A stretch of 64,000 nucleotides of DNA from Halorientalis sp. (GCF_028275115.1 NZ_JAQCNH010000005.1:1-64000); one strand, 5' to 3'; positions 43,540-53,165 are shown, numbered from the stretch's first letter. The notes: generated by a model not told the origin, from the sequence alone. A program made the numbers and translations.

Positions 43540-45633
43540 TCACGCACTCAGTCGGTCGCGGATAGCCGCGTATGTCGCGGCAAACGAGTCGTCGTCACGG
43601 ACGCAGCCAACTGCGACCCCGATCGGGTCTAACCGTGCGACGCCGTTCGCGCCTTCGACGACGAACTGCAGTCCGTCGTCTGTCCGTTCCCACTCGCCGC
43701 CGGCGGTCCCCTCGATCACCAGCGCGAAGTAGCCGCCGACCTCGGTCACGCGGTCGAGCTGGAACTGCGAGTCCGGATCGTCGAGTTCGAAGTCCCCGAA
43801 CGTCGCCGGGTCGTACTCCTCGGTGACGAGTCGGTCGAGTCGCGAGAGGGAGTCCGGCGAGAAATCCAGGTCGTATCCCGGGTAGGTCGCAGCGAACGCC
43901 TCGGCGTTGTCGTGGAGATCGTCCGGCGTCGGGAGCGTCGGCCCCGACTCGGCCGGTCCGCTGTCACTGATTTCCGCGGCGAGCGCCTCCCGTTTGGCGG
44001 CCTCGTCGTTTAGCTCCGGTTCGTTGGCTCTCCGGTTGGTCGTCCCGGTTTCGGAGTCGCCGTCACCGGCGTCTGCGTCGCGTCCGGGCGATTGTGCCTT
44101 CGTCGTCGCTGCAGTGTCGATTTCGGCGCCAGATTCGGTCGGCGTCGTCGCAGGCGTCGCGTCGTCGTCCCGGTCGGCGCGGTCGACCAGCCCTGCCGCG
44201 ACCGTTTCCTCGATCGCGGTTTCGAGAGGGGACTTTCCTTCCGGATCGACGGTCGGCCCGGTATCGGTGTCACCGCCGGCGTCGGTGTCGGCAGGCCTCC
44301 CGGACTCGGCTTTTGGTCTTTCGCGGGAATCGGCTCTCGGAGACGGGTCCGACTCGGCAGTCGTGTCGTCCTCGGCACCGTCGGTGGTGTCGGTCGTCTC
44401 GTCGGTCGGCGGTGATGTCGCGTCGTCGTCCGCCCCGTCGACGACCGACGCGGCCAGCGGGTCTGTGTCGTCGGTCGGCTCCGTACTCGTCTCGGCGGTT
44501 CCGGTCACCGTGCCGCGGCTCGTCGGCCGGGTTCCGGTTTCGGCGTCTGCCGCCGGCTCCGCGGTGCTCGGGTCGTCGGTGGACTCGGTGTCGGCACCGG
44601 AGTCGACGGAATCGGTGGCGGTGTCGGGTTTCACTGCGGTCAGGTCCTCGTCTTCCCGGTTCGTGGCGGCTGGCGTTCCGGTGGCTGGCGTCACGCCTGC
44701 GGTCGTCGCCACCGCGGGGACTTCGAGGTTCGCGCGGTCGGTGATGTCGTTGAACCGTGTGGCGAACACCGACGGTCCGGACAGCGAGTTCGCAGCGACT
44801 GAAAAGACCGGGACGGGAACTGGCGGCGCGTCGGTGGCGCCGTCGACGGCAACGGCGATGTCGTCGTCCCGACGGGTCCACTTGGCGTCGAGGCTCCGGA
44901 CCAGGACCTCGCCGTAGTAGCTGCCGAGTTGTTTGACCAGTTCCGTGTACATTCCGGAGTCCATGTCCGACCCGCCGAGTTCGGTGTCGCGGAAGCGGTC
45001 CTCGTCCCACTCGTCGTCGGCGAGTTCGTCCAGGCGGGCGAGCGAGCGGGGCGAGAAGTTCAGGTCGTAGCCGTTCCAGAAGTCGGCCAGTTCCTCGGCG
45101 CGGGCCGCCATATCGCTCGTGTCCACGGGGGCCGGTCCGCTGTCGCTGGGGTCGTCATCGTCCGCTGTGAACCGGTCGGCGACTTCGCCGAAGACCGGTT
45201 CCTCTGCGAAGGAGTGGCCGGCAATCTCGAACACGTCGACGGTCGCGGGGTCGCCCTCGTACTCCAGCGAGACGGCCCACCGCTCGTCACCCTCTACCCA
45301 CTCGCCGTCGCGCTGGCGAGCGAGCACCTCGCCGAGGTAGCTGCCGGCCTGTATGGTGTAGCGAGTGTGCAGGTTGGCGACAGCATCGTCACCCTCGTTG
45401 TGCATCACGTCGAGTTTCGCACCCTGTTTGTCGGCGAAGTCGTCGAGTCTGGAGAGCGAGTCAAGCGAGTAGTCCAGTTCGTGTGCGTCCCAATCGGCGA
45501 CGGCGTCGGCGGCTTTGTTCCGGAACGTCGTCGGCGTGGGGTCCCGGCGCCCGGGCACGGCCGCGTCGGTGTCGTCGTCCGTCGGTTCGTCGTCCCCCGA
45601 GACGAGCCCACGGACCGAGTCGAAAAGCCCCAT
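43540..45633 (-). CDS. Acidic three-repeat protein with long disordered linker
   Basis: This 697-residue protein contains the same about 95-residue domain three times: near residues 40-160 (DYSLDSLSRLDDF), 180-300 (DLNFSPRSLARLDELAD), and 590-697 (DLDFSPDSLSRLDRL). Each ends with a beta region around GxYxGEVL / GGYFALVI and a hydrophobic strand. Repeats 2 and 3 are separated by a Thr/Asp/Pro-rich linker of about 250 residues (residues 330-580). No signal peptide or enzyme motif is seen; it could be a scaffold or binding protein. Family unknown. Confidence 0.8.
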   Translation of the reverse strand: MGLFDSVRGLVSGDDEPTDDDTDAAVPGRRDPTPTTFRNKAADAVADWDAHELDYSLDSLSRLDDFADKQGAKLDVMHNEGDDAVANLHTRYTIQAGSYLGEVLARQRDGEWVEGDERWAVSLEYEGDPATVDVFEIAGHSFAEEPVFGEVADRFTADDDDPSDSGPAPVDTSDMAARAEELADFWNGYDLNFSPRSLARLDELADDEWDEDRFRDTELGGSDMDSGMYTELVKQLGSYYGEVLVRSLDAKWTRRDDDIAVAVDGATDAPPVPVPVFSVAANSLSGPSVFATRFNDITDRANLEVPAVATTAGVTPATGTPAATNREDEDLTAVKPDTATDSVDSGADTESTDDPSTAEPAADAETGTRPTSRGTVTGTAETSTEPTDDTDPLAASVVDGADDDATSPPTDETTDTTDGAEDDTTAESDPSPRADSRERPKAESGRPADTDAGGDTDTGPTVDPEGKSPLETAIEETVAAGLVDRADRDDDATPATTPTESGAEIDTAATTKAQSPGRDADAGDGDSETGTTNRRANEPELNDEAAKREALAAEISDSGPAESGPTLPTPDDLHDNAEAFAATYPGYDLDFSPDSLSRLDRLVTEEYDPATFGDFELDDPDSQFQLDRVTEVGGYFALVIEGTAGGEWERTDDGLQFVVEGANGVARLDPIGVAVGCVRDDDSFAATYAAIRDRLSA

Positions 45634-45698
45634 ACTGCGGTGTGCGGTCGCGGCGTGAATATGTGTTACGGGCGTCGAACAGGTCCGCCGGCGGACGG

Positions 45699-47741
45699 CT
45701 ATCGGTCTTCGTCGCGCAACTCCAGGTCCGCGACGATTTCGGCCGGGTCTCTCCCCTTCCGGACCCCGTTGAGCATCAGGAAGGCCTGGTCGGGCGCGAG
45801 GAAGTGCCGGGTCACCGCCCGTCCCAGCGGCGTCGGGTCCAGACCGTCGATGAACTCGTATTCGAGCAGTTTCCCGAGGGCGTGTTTGGTCGGCACCTCC
45901 CCCACCATCCGGTCGTTGAGCCGCTTGGCTCGCTTCCCGGCGACGGTGACGTTCGCCAGCGTCTCTTCGACGGCCGCCGCCTCGTCGTAGCGGGTGACGA
46001 CGGCCTCCATCTCACCTTTCAGCAGCGTGAACGCCACCTCGTCCTCCGTCATCTCCATGCTGTTGTGATAGACGCCGTCGGGTTCGACCAGCATGTACAC
46101 CGTCCCCTCGTCGTGGTAGTCCGGCCGGCCGGCCCGGCCGAGCATCTGCTCGAACTCCTGGACGGTGAGCCACTCGATTCCCATCGCCAGCGAGTCGAAG
46201 ATCACCTGTGAGGCCGGAAAGTCCACCCCCGCTGCCAGCGCCGCCGTCGTCACGACCGCCGCCAGGTCCTGGTCGGCGAACTGTCCTTCGACCGCCTTGC
46301 GGCGCTTGTAGTCCAGCCCCGCGTGGTACGGCGCGGAGTCGTACTGCAGTTTGCGGGAGATCTCGTGACACCGCCGTCGGGAGTTGGTGAAGACGATCGT
46401 CTGCCCGCGATACCCCTTCGAGGACTCCTGGTCGAACGCCCGCTTGACCAGTTTGTCCTCCACGTCGAGCTTCTCGCGCCCGTCCGCGAAGGTCAGGTGG
46501 CGCTCGATGGGGACCGGTCGCTCCTCAAACTCGATCAGTTGGGCGCGGAGCCGCTCGGCCAACTGCCCTGGGTTCCCGACCGTCGCCGAGAGGTAGATGT
46601 ACTGGGTGTCGGCGCGGCTCTGATGGGTTTCAGTGTAGTGTTTGAGCCGCGAAATCAGCCCGTCGAGGCGGTGGCCCCGTTCCTCCTCGCCGAGGGTATG
46701 TACCTCGTCGATGACGACGGTACCGATGTCGCCGAGGTCCTTCCCGGTCCGGAGCGCGTGGTCGATTCCCTCGTACGTGCCGACGATGATGTCGGCGTCC
46801 GGCGAGAAGCGGTTGCCGTCGTCGTTGATGCGGCTGGCGCCGACGCGGATCGTCACGTCCGCGATGTCGCCGTACCGCTCCTGGAAGGACTCGTGTTTCT
46901 GGTTGGCCAGCGCCACCAGCGGTACGAGAAACAACATCTTGCCGCTGCCGTTGAGGACACGATTCAGGCCGGCCATCTCGCCAATCAGGGTTTTGCCGGT
47001 TGCGGTGGCGCTCACCACGAGCTGGTCGCGTCCGTTCAGTGCGTCGTTCTCGACGGCGAGGCTCTGAACGGGGAGCAGTTCCTCGAACCGACCCTCGAGT
47101 TTCGATTGGATGCCCGGGTGCAGCGACAGCGAGTCGACCGGAACGGGCTCTACGTCGTCGAGCGTCGCGCTAATCTCGTCGAACTTGGTCAGGTCGGGGT
47201 CGAGTCGTCCCTCCAGCAGATTGGTGATGCGGCCGAGGTCCTGCACGTCGAGCAGGAGTTCTTCGAGGCGCCCACGGGCGCTCGCACTCATCGAGCCCTG
47301 CATCGTCACCTGCCGGTCGAGTTCCGCTTTGGCACAGTCCGGACAGATGAACTCGTCGTCGGTCTCGATGGCCGTTTCACTCGTGATGGGGGAGTAACGG
47401 CCGTCGCGGGCACAGAGCCGACAGGTTCGGACGACCTTCGCGTCCAGTTGATAGCCGTCGAGCATCGCTAGGAGGCGTTGCCGGCCGGCATGAGAGGTCT
47501 GCTGTGAGATGCGGATGCGAGAGGCACGTCGAGCGATGTCGACGAACTCGTCGGGACTGCGCGGTTCTTCACTGGTTCCCTCTTTGATCCGGAACCGACC
47601 CGGGCGCGGACCGGCGTCGGTCTCTTTGAGTTCGAGGATAGCCTGGAACAGTCGCTTGCCGTCCCGTTCGACGACCGCCCGGTAGTCGTCGCCGTCCTCG
47701 TGGAGGAACAGCGTATCGACCTGCGCGACCTGCCGTGACAC
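45699..47741 (-). CDS. Superfamily 2 DEAD/DEAH-box helicase
   Basis: This helicase of 680 residues unwinds nucleic acid using ATP. A zinc site (CRLC ... CPDC, about residues 105-140) precedes the helicase core: Walker A SATATGKT, DEVH box VIDEVHTL, LSATVGN, and motif VI QMLGRAGRP. A C-terminal accessory domain follows. It resembles Ski2-like helicases but is haloarchaeal in type. The GTG at 47741 is chosen because a TATA-like caaatatt lies about 27 bp before it; upstream ATGs add an unsupported basic tail. Confidence 0.9.
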   Translation of the reverse strand: MSRQVAQVDTLFLHEDGDDYRAVVERDGKRLFQAILELKETDAGPRPGRFRIKEGTSEEPRSPDEFVDIARRASRIRISQQTSHAGRQRLLAMLDGYQLDAKVVRTCRLCARDGRYSPITSETAIETDDEFICPDCAKAELDRQVTMQGSMSASARGRLEELLLDVQDLGRITNLLEGRLDPDLTKFDEISATLDDVEPVPVDSLSLHPGIQSKLEGRFEELLPVQSLAVENDALNGRDQLVVSATATGKTLIGEMAGLNRVLNGSGKMLFLVPLVALANQKHESFQERYGDIADVTIRVGASRINDDGNRFSPDADIIVGTYEGIDHALRTGKDLGDIGTVVIDEVHTLGEEERGHRLDGLISRLKHYTETHQSRADTQYIYLSATVGNPGQLAERLRAQLIEFEERPVPIERHLTFADGREKLDVEDKLVKRAFDQESSKGYRGQTIVFTNSRRRCHEISRKLQYDSAPYHAGLDYKRRKAVEGQFADQDLAAVVTTAALAAGVDFPASQVIFDSLAMGIEWLTVQEFEQMLGRAGRPDYHDEGTVYMLVEPDGVYHNSMEMTEDEVAFTLLKGEMEAVVTRYDEAAAVEETLANVTVAGKRAKRLNDRMVGEVPTKHALGKLLEYEFIDGLDPTPLGRAVTRHFLAPDQAFLMLNGVRKGRDPAEIVADLELRDEDR

Positions 47742-47987
47742 GTCTCCGTGTAGACGGTGCGAATATTTGAGTCCACCCGTTCGACGGCGATAGCACGATA
47801 TGACTCCACATACCAGTGTCGAACGTGCCATCACAGCGGACGACCGACGTGGCGAAAGCGGGACCTGCTGACGCCCTCGTCACAACGTGGCGCACACGCT
47901 GTCGGGCTATTCGGTACCCTCGACGCGGCCCTCGGTTTCGCGCGGGCCGCGCTGTTTCTCGGACCCAGCCCGGGCCCCCTCGACTGG

Positions 47988-48362
47988 TCACTCCACCAGT
48001 TCGATCTCGTCGTCGCCGTTGGGCACCGCACAGACGAACGCACCCGTCTCGTCGCCGTCGTTGTGATACCAGTGGACGGCACCGGCGGGGATGAACAGCG
48101 AGTCGCCAGCGGTGACGGTGTATTCTTCCTCCTCGATGCCCACCGTATACTCCCCCTGCAGGACGTACTGTTCGTGTTCGACCTCGTTCGTGTGTTCCGG
48201 TATTTCGCCGCCGGGCGCGATGGTGAACCGGCGGATGGCGAAGGTCGGTGCGCCGTCGCTCGCGTCGATCAGGACGCCTTTCTCGACGCCCTCGGCCGCG
48301 TCGACGGTTTCGTAGTCGGCCTCGTCGGCCGAGCGAATCACGGCGTCATCGCTGTCGTGCAT
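47988..48362 (-). CDS. Small cupin-domain protein
   Basis: This 124-residue protein is a single cupin barrel with metal-site motifs PEHTNEVEHEQYVLQGE and PAGAVHWYHN. It begins MHDSDDAVIRSADEAD; the longer frame upstream is not supported. It is in the spacer-flanked position between the helicase and the hydrolase-like gene, possibly alone. Ligand or metal-dependent sugar isomerase activity is possible but not shown. Confidence 0.82.
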   Translation of the reverse strand: MHDSDDAVIRSADEADYETVDAAEGVEKGVLIDASDGAPTFAIRRFTIAPGGEIPEHTNEVEHEQYVLQGEYTVGIEEEEYTVTAGDSLFIPAGAVHWYHNDGDETGAFVCAVPNGDDEIELVE

Positions 48363-48411
48363 GGTCGGCGGTACGGCCGCGACTCTGAAATCGCCACTGG
48401 TGCCGGCGTCC

Positions 48412-48969
48412 TCACTCCACGATGGGGGCGAAGTACTTCGGGAGCCGTTTGCGCAGGGCGGCGTAGACGCCGGCACCGGCGACGAGCGAGAGCGTCAGCC
48501 AGCGGATCGGCCCGACGAAGACGAAGACAACCGGGAGCGCGAACGCGGCGGTGACGAGGAAGTCACGCGGCGCGCCGTCGTAGGGCACGACGTACCGTGC
48601 GCGGAGCCACCGGCCGGTGGCGTGACAGTAGACGGCGTTCGGGTTCGTCCGCTCCCAAGGACGCAGTTCCTCCCCGGCACCGAGCGCGTCGCTCGCGGAG
48701 TGGACTGCCGCCGCGAGAAATCCGACGGCGGCCGCGACCGAGAGCGGCGTCGGTGCGGCCAGCGCGACGCCCGCGGCGAGGGCCGCTGGAAGAAACAGCA
48801 GTGCGGGCGCGTGGAGTGTTCGGCGGTGCTGTCCGACGAACAGGTCCACGTCGGGCGCGGCACCGCCGACCGCGCCACCGACCGCGGCGGCGGTCCCCAG
48901 CGACGGCTCGACGGTCGCGACGGCGGCTCCGAGCGCGAGTCCGACCGTGACGTGGGTTGGTGCCATCAT
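48412..48969 (-). CDS. YdjM-like membrane metal-dependent hydrolase
   Basis: This 185-residue membrane protein begins MMAPTHVTVGLALGAAVATV. It has the metal-binding signature APDVDLFVGQHRRTLHAP (Asp and His cluster) and HSASDAL, typical of the YdjM/LexA-regulated membrane-bound family (PF04307) that resembles phospholipase C-type hydrolases. Four transmembrane segments are seen. It is the last gene of the minus-strand block before the CDP-alcohol transferase and may process a membrane lipid. Confidence 0.82.
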   Translation of the reverse strand: MMAPTHVTVGLALGAAVATVEPSLGTAAAVGGAVGGAAPDVDLFVGQHRRTLHAPALLFLPAALAAGVALAAPTPLSVAAAVGFLAAAVHSASDALGAGEELRPWERTNPNAVYCHATGRWLRARYVVPYDGAPRDFLVTAAFALPVVFVFVGPIRWLTLSLVAGAGVYAALRKRLPKYFAPIVE

Positions 48970-49008
48970 CTCTGTGCGGTTCGGGCTGGGGTTGGAGCGG
49001 CACGGGTA

Positions 49009-49773
49009 TCACTGTTCTGTCGGTCGCGGCAGGTAGCCGGTCATAAGCAGGTAGTCCCGCGCAAAAAGCGCCAACGACGGGACCAGCAGGACGGCTGCCG
49101 GGGCCGCGAGCGGCCCGCTCGGCACAACCGGGACCAGCGCGACGGTGACGAACACCATGTGGACACCCGACAGTTGCCGGCGACGGTCGCTCGGCGGCAG
49201 TTCGTGGACGGGTCGGTCGCGACAGCGCTGGAGTCCGCGCCCGGCCTTGAACAGATACCGGGCCGCCGACAGCGACAGGTACCAGATCGGGAGCTGTCCC
49301 CAGACGACGGCGACGACCGGCGCGACCAGGAAGCCGACCGTGTCGAACGCCATGTCGAGCCGTTCGCCGAGACGTGTTCCCCCGCCCGTTCGGCGGGCAA
49401 TCCGGCCGTCGAACCAGTCGAGGGCGACGCCAGTCCCGTAACAGAGTCCGGGGAGCCAGGCGACCACTGTCGTCGGCGGGAGGACGACGAACCCGGCAAC
49501 GGCGGCGTAGAGCCACCCCCGGACCAACGTCACGGCGTCGGCGACCCGCATCGCCGCCCCTGCGGTCGGGAGCAGATTGCGGCGCGAGTGGTAGAACCAG
49601 GCCTCGAAGCCGACGATCGGACCGGCGACGAGCGCCCAGGCGATTGCCGACCCGAAGTCGACGAGCCGTTCGAGGACGGCCGCACCGGCGGCCATCATCA
49701 AGACGCTCCCCCCGCCCAGGAACAGCCATCGCCTGTGTCGCCGGCCAAAGCGCGCGCGCTCGGTCCCGCTCAT
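49009..49773 (-). CDS. CDP-alcohol phosphatidyltransferase
   Basis: This enzyme transfers a phospho-alcohol from a CDP-donor, making a phospholipid or phosphoglycan precursor. The 254 residues hold the family signature DWFDGRIARRTGGGTRLGER with the following DMAFD: D-x2-DG-x2-AR ... G-x3-D-x3-D. Several transmembrane helices surround it. The start (49773) overlaps the end of the Gfo/Idh-AKR fusion by 4 bp, so these two genes are coupled. Alcohol acceptor unknown. Confidence 0.9.
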   Translation of the reverse strand: MSGTERARFGRRHRRWLFLGGGSVLMMAAGAAVLERLVDFGSAIAWALVAGPIVGFEAWFYHSRRNLLPTAGAAMRVADAVTLVRGWLYAAVAGFVVLPPTTVVAWLPGLCYGTGVALDWFDGRIARRTGGGTRLGERLDMAFDTVGFLVAPVVAVVWGQLPIWYLSLSAARYLFKAGRGLQRCRDRPVHELPPSDRRRQLSGVHMVFVTVALVPVVPSGPLAAPAAVLLVPSLALFARDYLLMTGYLPRPTEQ

Positions 49774-51749
49774 CGCTCGAACTCCGGGTCTTCGAGGGTA
49801 GCGATGCGGTCGCGCGCCGCCGCGTCGAGTCGGTCACCGGCCGCCGCCAGGTTCGCGACGACGTGGGTCTCGTCGTTGCTCGACGGAATCGGCACCACTC
49901 CCTCGGTTGCGTTCCAGGTGAGGACGACCTCGGCCGGCGAGCGTCCCCGTTCGGCCGCGATTTCTTCGAGGACCGGTTCATCGAGTAGTCCGGGGGCCGA
50001 GAGCGGGGAGTGGGCGATCACGCGGATGCCTCGCTCGTGGCAGAACTCGACCAGTTCCGTGCGCGGCCGGTACGGGTGGCGCTCCACCTGCACGACCGCC
50101 GGTTGCACCGACCCCGCCGACAGCACCGTCTCGACCTGCTCGCGGGTAACGTTACAGAGGCCGAGCGTCCGCGCCCACCCCCGCTCGTGTATCGTCTCCA
50201 GATTGGCCCACGACTCGGCGAGCGATCGGTCGACGGTCTCGATCTCGCCCGTCTCGTCCTCCGGGAAGGCGACCGCTTCCTGCTCGGCGACCGGTCGCTC
50301 CGCGAGCCGCTCCAGCGGTCCCTGGTACGCCCACGAGTCGGGCCAGTGCAGGGCGTAGCAGTCGAACGCCTCGATGCCGAGTTCGGCACGACTCCCGGCA
50401 CACGCCTCGGCGACGTGGCCGTGGTTCGTGTTCCAGACTTTCCCGAACAAAAAGAGCGCGTCCCGGTCCGGCGTCCCGGGGGCTGCGAGCAGGTCGCCGA
50501 TGCGGTGTTCGTTGCCGTACAGTTCCGCGGTGTCCAGCAGGCGGTAGCCGGCGTCGAGCGCCGTCGCGATGGCGTCGACTCGGTCGACGTACTCGTCGCC
50601 GCCGCGGTAGCGTGAACAACCGAACCCGATCGGCGGGAGCCGAAGCGAGCCGGTGGACGAGTCCGCAGCCGTCCCGGAGGCGTTCTGTCGCGGCCGGACG
50701 ACCGGTCGCGCAGGCCGGGCTGGCGTCACGTCCGAATCGGCGACTGAGGCGGACCCCTCGTCGGCGGCCGCTCGCTCGATGGCTCCACAGATCGCGACGA
50801 CGTGCGCGCCGCGGCGGGCGGTGTCGCAGGGCCGTCGCCCGTCGGCCACCGCGGCCGCGAGTCGCTCGACGCCGTCGAGATAGGTCCCGGCACGGGTCGG
50901 CTGTTGCGGTGGCAGAGGGGTGTACTCGCGGCCCTGGCGGCCGAAAAAGACGGCATCAACGTCGGCGTCGAGTGCGCCGGCGTCCCGGAGCCGCAGGGAG
51001 CCGTCGTCGCCGTGGAGTTCGACGCCGTAGAACTCCCGGCTCCGGTGGGGCGCGTAGAAGCTCGCGGTCAGGCGGACGACCGGGCCGGACGCGAACTCAA
51101 GCGTCGCCTCGACGTGTGTCGGTGCGTCGGGGGTCGCTGACTCGCGGGCCGGCCACACGTCCAGCGCGTCGGCGGCCCGGACCCGCTCGACGGGGCCGAA
51201 CAGTGCGACGAGGACGGTGAGCGGGTAGACCGACCCGTCGTACAGCGGCCCGACCGAGAGGAATCCGGCGGGGCTGTCGTGCCACTCCGTGACCCGGCCA
51301 ACGTGGGCGTATGCGTAGCCCAGGCCGACCCGGCCGAGTCGGCCGTCGGCGACGGCACGGCCGGCGAGTCGCTGTGCCGGACACCGGGGTGCGACCGGCG
51401 CACAACCCAGCGCGCGGTCGCGCTCGGCGGCCATCTCCAGCAGGTCGCGAGCAGTCTCGGCGTCGAGTGCGAGGGGTTTCTCACTGTAGACGTGGCGGTC
51501 GGCGGCGAGCGAGCGCCGCGTCACGGTGGCGTGGGCGCTGTGGCTCGTGAGGTTCACCACGACTGGGGCGTCGACGGCGGCGAGTGCGTCGTCGAGGGCG
51601 GTGAACGCGGCCGCGTCGTGGCTAGCAGCCAGTTGCTCGGCGCGACCGGCATTCGTGTCACAGACCCCTGCGAGTGAGAGCGGGCTATCGGCGAGCTCGG
51701 CCGCGTACTGCTCGGCGACGGCTCCCGCGCCCACGAACAGGCAGTTCAC
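49770..51749 (-). CDS. Gfo/Idh/MocA oxidoreductase fused to an aldo/keto reductase
   Basis: This 659-residue protein joins two NAD(P)-dependent oxidoreductases. Residues about 1-340 are Gfo/Idh/MocA-like: GAGAVAEQYA glycine loop and YSEKPLALD. Residues about 380-659 form an aldo/keto reductase with the full tetrad: Asp and Tyr in LLDTAELYGNE, Lys in FGKVWN, and His in ALHWPDS. A linker of about 40 residues joins them. It probably works on a sugar or polyol in two steps. The GTG at 51749 is chosen because a tttatac box lies close upstream and it gives the first glycine-loop strand. Confidence 0.88.
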   Translation of the reverse strand: MNCLFVGAGAVAEQYAAELADSPLSLAGVCDTNAGRAEQLAASHDAAAFTALDDALAAVDAPVVVNLTSHSAHATVTRRSLAADRHVYSEKPLALDAETARDLLEMAAERDRALGCAPVAPRCPAQRLAGRAVADGRLGRVGLGYAYAHVGRVTEWHDSPAGFLSVGPLYDGSVYPLTVLVALFGPVERVRAADALDVWPARESATPDAPTHVEATLEFASGPVVRLTASFYAPHRSREFYGVELHGDDGSLRLRDAGALDADVDAVFFGRQGREYTPLPPQQPTRAGTYLDGVERLAAAVADGRRPCDTARRGAHVVAICGAIERAAADEGSASVADSDVTPARPARPVVRPRQNASGTAADSSTGSLRLPPIGFGCSRYRGGDEYVDRVDAIATALDAGYRLLDTAELYGNEHRIGDLLAAPGTPDRDALFLFGKVWNTNHGHVAEACAGSRAELGIEAFDCYALHWPDSWAYQGPLERLAERPVAEQEAVAFPEDETGEIETVDRSLAESWANLETIHERGWARTLGLCNVTREQVETVLSAGSVQPAVVQVERHPYRPRTELVEFCHERGIRVIAHSPLSAPGLLDEPVLEEIAAERGRSPAEVVLTWNATEGVVPIPSSNDETHVVANLAAAGDRLDAAARDRIATLEDPEFER

Positions 51750-51831
51750 ATGTATAAACAGTGATTGAACATAATAAACCCGTCCCCGGGTCGCAGCCAA
51801 GGTTGAAGCCGCTCGGGACTACAGTATAGAT

Positions 51832-52200
51832 ATGGGAGAAACGGCCACAGGTGGACGTACAATCGACACGGCATCGCTGTCGCCGCTGCACTGGGCGGCG
51901 TTCGGTCTCGCGGCGGTCACTGGTGTCCTCCACATCTGGCTCGGGGTGCAGTTCATCTCGTCGTCGTTAGGCATCAGCTTCCTACTGGCCGGCGTGGGAT
52001 TCCTCGGAGGCACGGCACTGGTGGCGATTGACTACCGTCGACGCTTCGTCTACGCCGTTGGCGTCCCCTTCACCGCCGTCCAGATCGTCGCCTGGTACCT
52101 GGTGAACGCGCCCGACTTCTCACCTGTCGGCTATCTCGACAAAGCCGTGCAGACCGCCTTCATCGTCGTGTTATTCGTGCTGTACCGGCGGGAGGGGTAG
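51832..52200 (+). CDS. Small membrane protein, haloarchaeal hypothetical (DUF7475-like)
   Basis: This 122-residue protein has four predicted transmembrane segments (WAAFGLAAVTGVLHIWLG, ISFLLAGVGFLGGTALVAI, YAVGVPFTAVQIVAWYLV, TAFIVVLFVLY). The gene begins ATGGGAGAAACGG after a tatagat-like AT stretch. It is followed after 7 bp by the phosphatase-superfamily gene and probably forms an operon with it. Role unknown; family name from memory. Confidence 0.75.
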   Translation: MGETATGGRTIDTASLSPLHWAAFGLAAVTGVLHIWLGVQFISSSLGISFLLAGVGFLGGTALVAIDYRRRFVYAVGVPFTAVQIVAWYLVNAPDFSPVGYLDKAVQTAFIVVLFVLYRREG

Positions 52201-52207
52201 ACAGCCG

Positions 52208-53107
52208 ATGCTCGCCGACGACGCGGGTCGCGGACCGCTCCGGCGGTCGGTCCTCCGGGCCGTTCAGGCGGTCGGTCGCCGGGTCGACTACGGCACGTCG
52301 GTCTACGAACGCGAGTGGGACCTGCTGATCGTCCTCGACGGGTGTCGGCCCGACGCGTTGTCCGCCGTCGGTTCGGCGTTCGAGTTCGTCGACGCTGTCG
52401 ACCGGCTCCGGTCGGTCGGGAGCTGTTCCTCGGAGTGGCTGACCCGAACGTTCGGCCCGGAGCGCGCCGAGGCGGTCGCCGAGACGGTCATGGTGACGGG
52501 CAACACCTGGACCGATCGGTACCTCGACGCCGACGCCTTCGCCGTGCTCGACGAAGTCTGGAAGTACGCCTGGGACGACCAGCTCGGGACGGTCCCGGCG
52601 CAGGCGATCACCGACCGCGCCGTGGCGCTGGCCCGAGACAGAGACCCCGAACGCCTCGTCGTCCACTACATGCAGCCCCACCACCCGTTCGTCCCCGACC
52701 CGCTGGCGGAGGACGACGGGATGGCCCGGAGCGGGGCGCGGAGCAGCAACGCGAACCCGTGGGTGGCGCTTCGGCGCGGCGACGTGTCGGTCGAACGTGT
52801 CCGGGCAGCGTACGAGGCGAACCTCCGGTACGCCCTCGAGTCGGTCTCTGTCGTCCTCGACAACGTCGCGGCCGACCGCGTGGCCATCACCGCCGACCAC
52901 GCCAACCTCTTCGGGGAGTGGGGGCTGTACGGCCACCCCATGCACACGCCGGTACCGGCGCTGCTGGCCGTCCCGTGGGTCGAGACCGAGGGACGGGACC
53001 ACGGGACGCACGACCCAGCGTGCACCCCGCCTGAGCCGTTACCGGTGGGTCGGGTCTACGGGGACGGCGACGAGACCGACCGGCTCGACGCGTTAGGATA
53101 TCGCTGA
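52208..53107 (+). CDS. Alkaline-phosphatase/sulfatase superfamily protein
   Basis: This 299-residue protein has LIVLDGCRPDAL, the metal-binding Asp-Gly-Cys strand typical of the superfamily, and ITADHANLFGEWGLYGHP with the conserved Asp-His pair and a later His. This is like haloarchaeal sulfatase-like proteins that act on phosphate or sulfate esters of glycans. No signal peptide or transmembrane anchor is visible. It sits in the PTPS/MDR biosynthetic locus, after a small membrane protein. Substrate unknown. Confidence 0.82.
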   Translation: MLADDAGRGPLRRSVLRAVQAVGRRVDYGTSVYEREWDLLIVLDGCRPDALSAVGSAFEFVDAVDRLRSVGSCSSEWLTRTFGPERAEAVAETVMVTGNTWTDRYLDADAFAVLDEVWKYAWDDQLGTVPAQAITDRAVALARDRDPERLVVHYMQPHHPFVPDPLAEDDGMARSGARSSNANPWVALRRGDVSVERVRAAYEANLRYALESVSVVLDNVAADRVAITADHANLFGEWGLYGHPMHTPVPALLAVPWVETEGRDHGTHDPACTPPEPLPVGRVYGDGDETDRLDALGYR

Positions 53108-53127
53108 TATCGCGTGCGCGCGGCTCA

Positions 53128-53165
53128 GCGTCGTCCTGGATTTCCGGCGTCGTCCTGGATTTCCG
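53128..53165. repeat. Exact tandem 19-bp duplication in the MDR-gene leader
   Basis: The 19-bp unit GCGTCGTCCTGGATTTCCG occurs twice without spacer (53128-53146 and 53147-53165). It lies just before a TATA-like tttttatc at 53176, so the duplication may alter promoter upstream sequence. Only two copies are seen. Confidence 0.85.

Noticed and set aside
53128-53165. Tandem 19-bp repeat considered as a CRISPR or replication origin iteron.
   Set aside because: Only two contiguous copies and no spacers, AT-rich region or initiator gene nearby.
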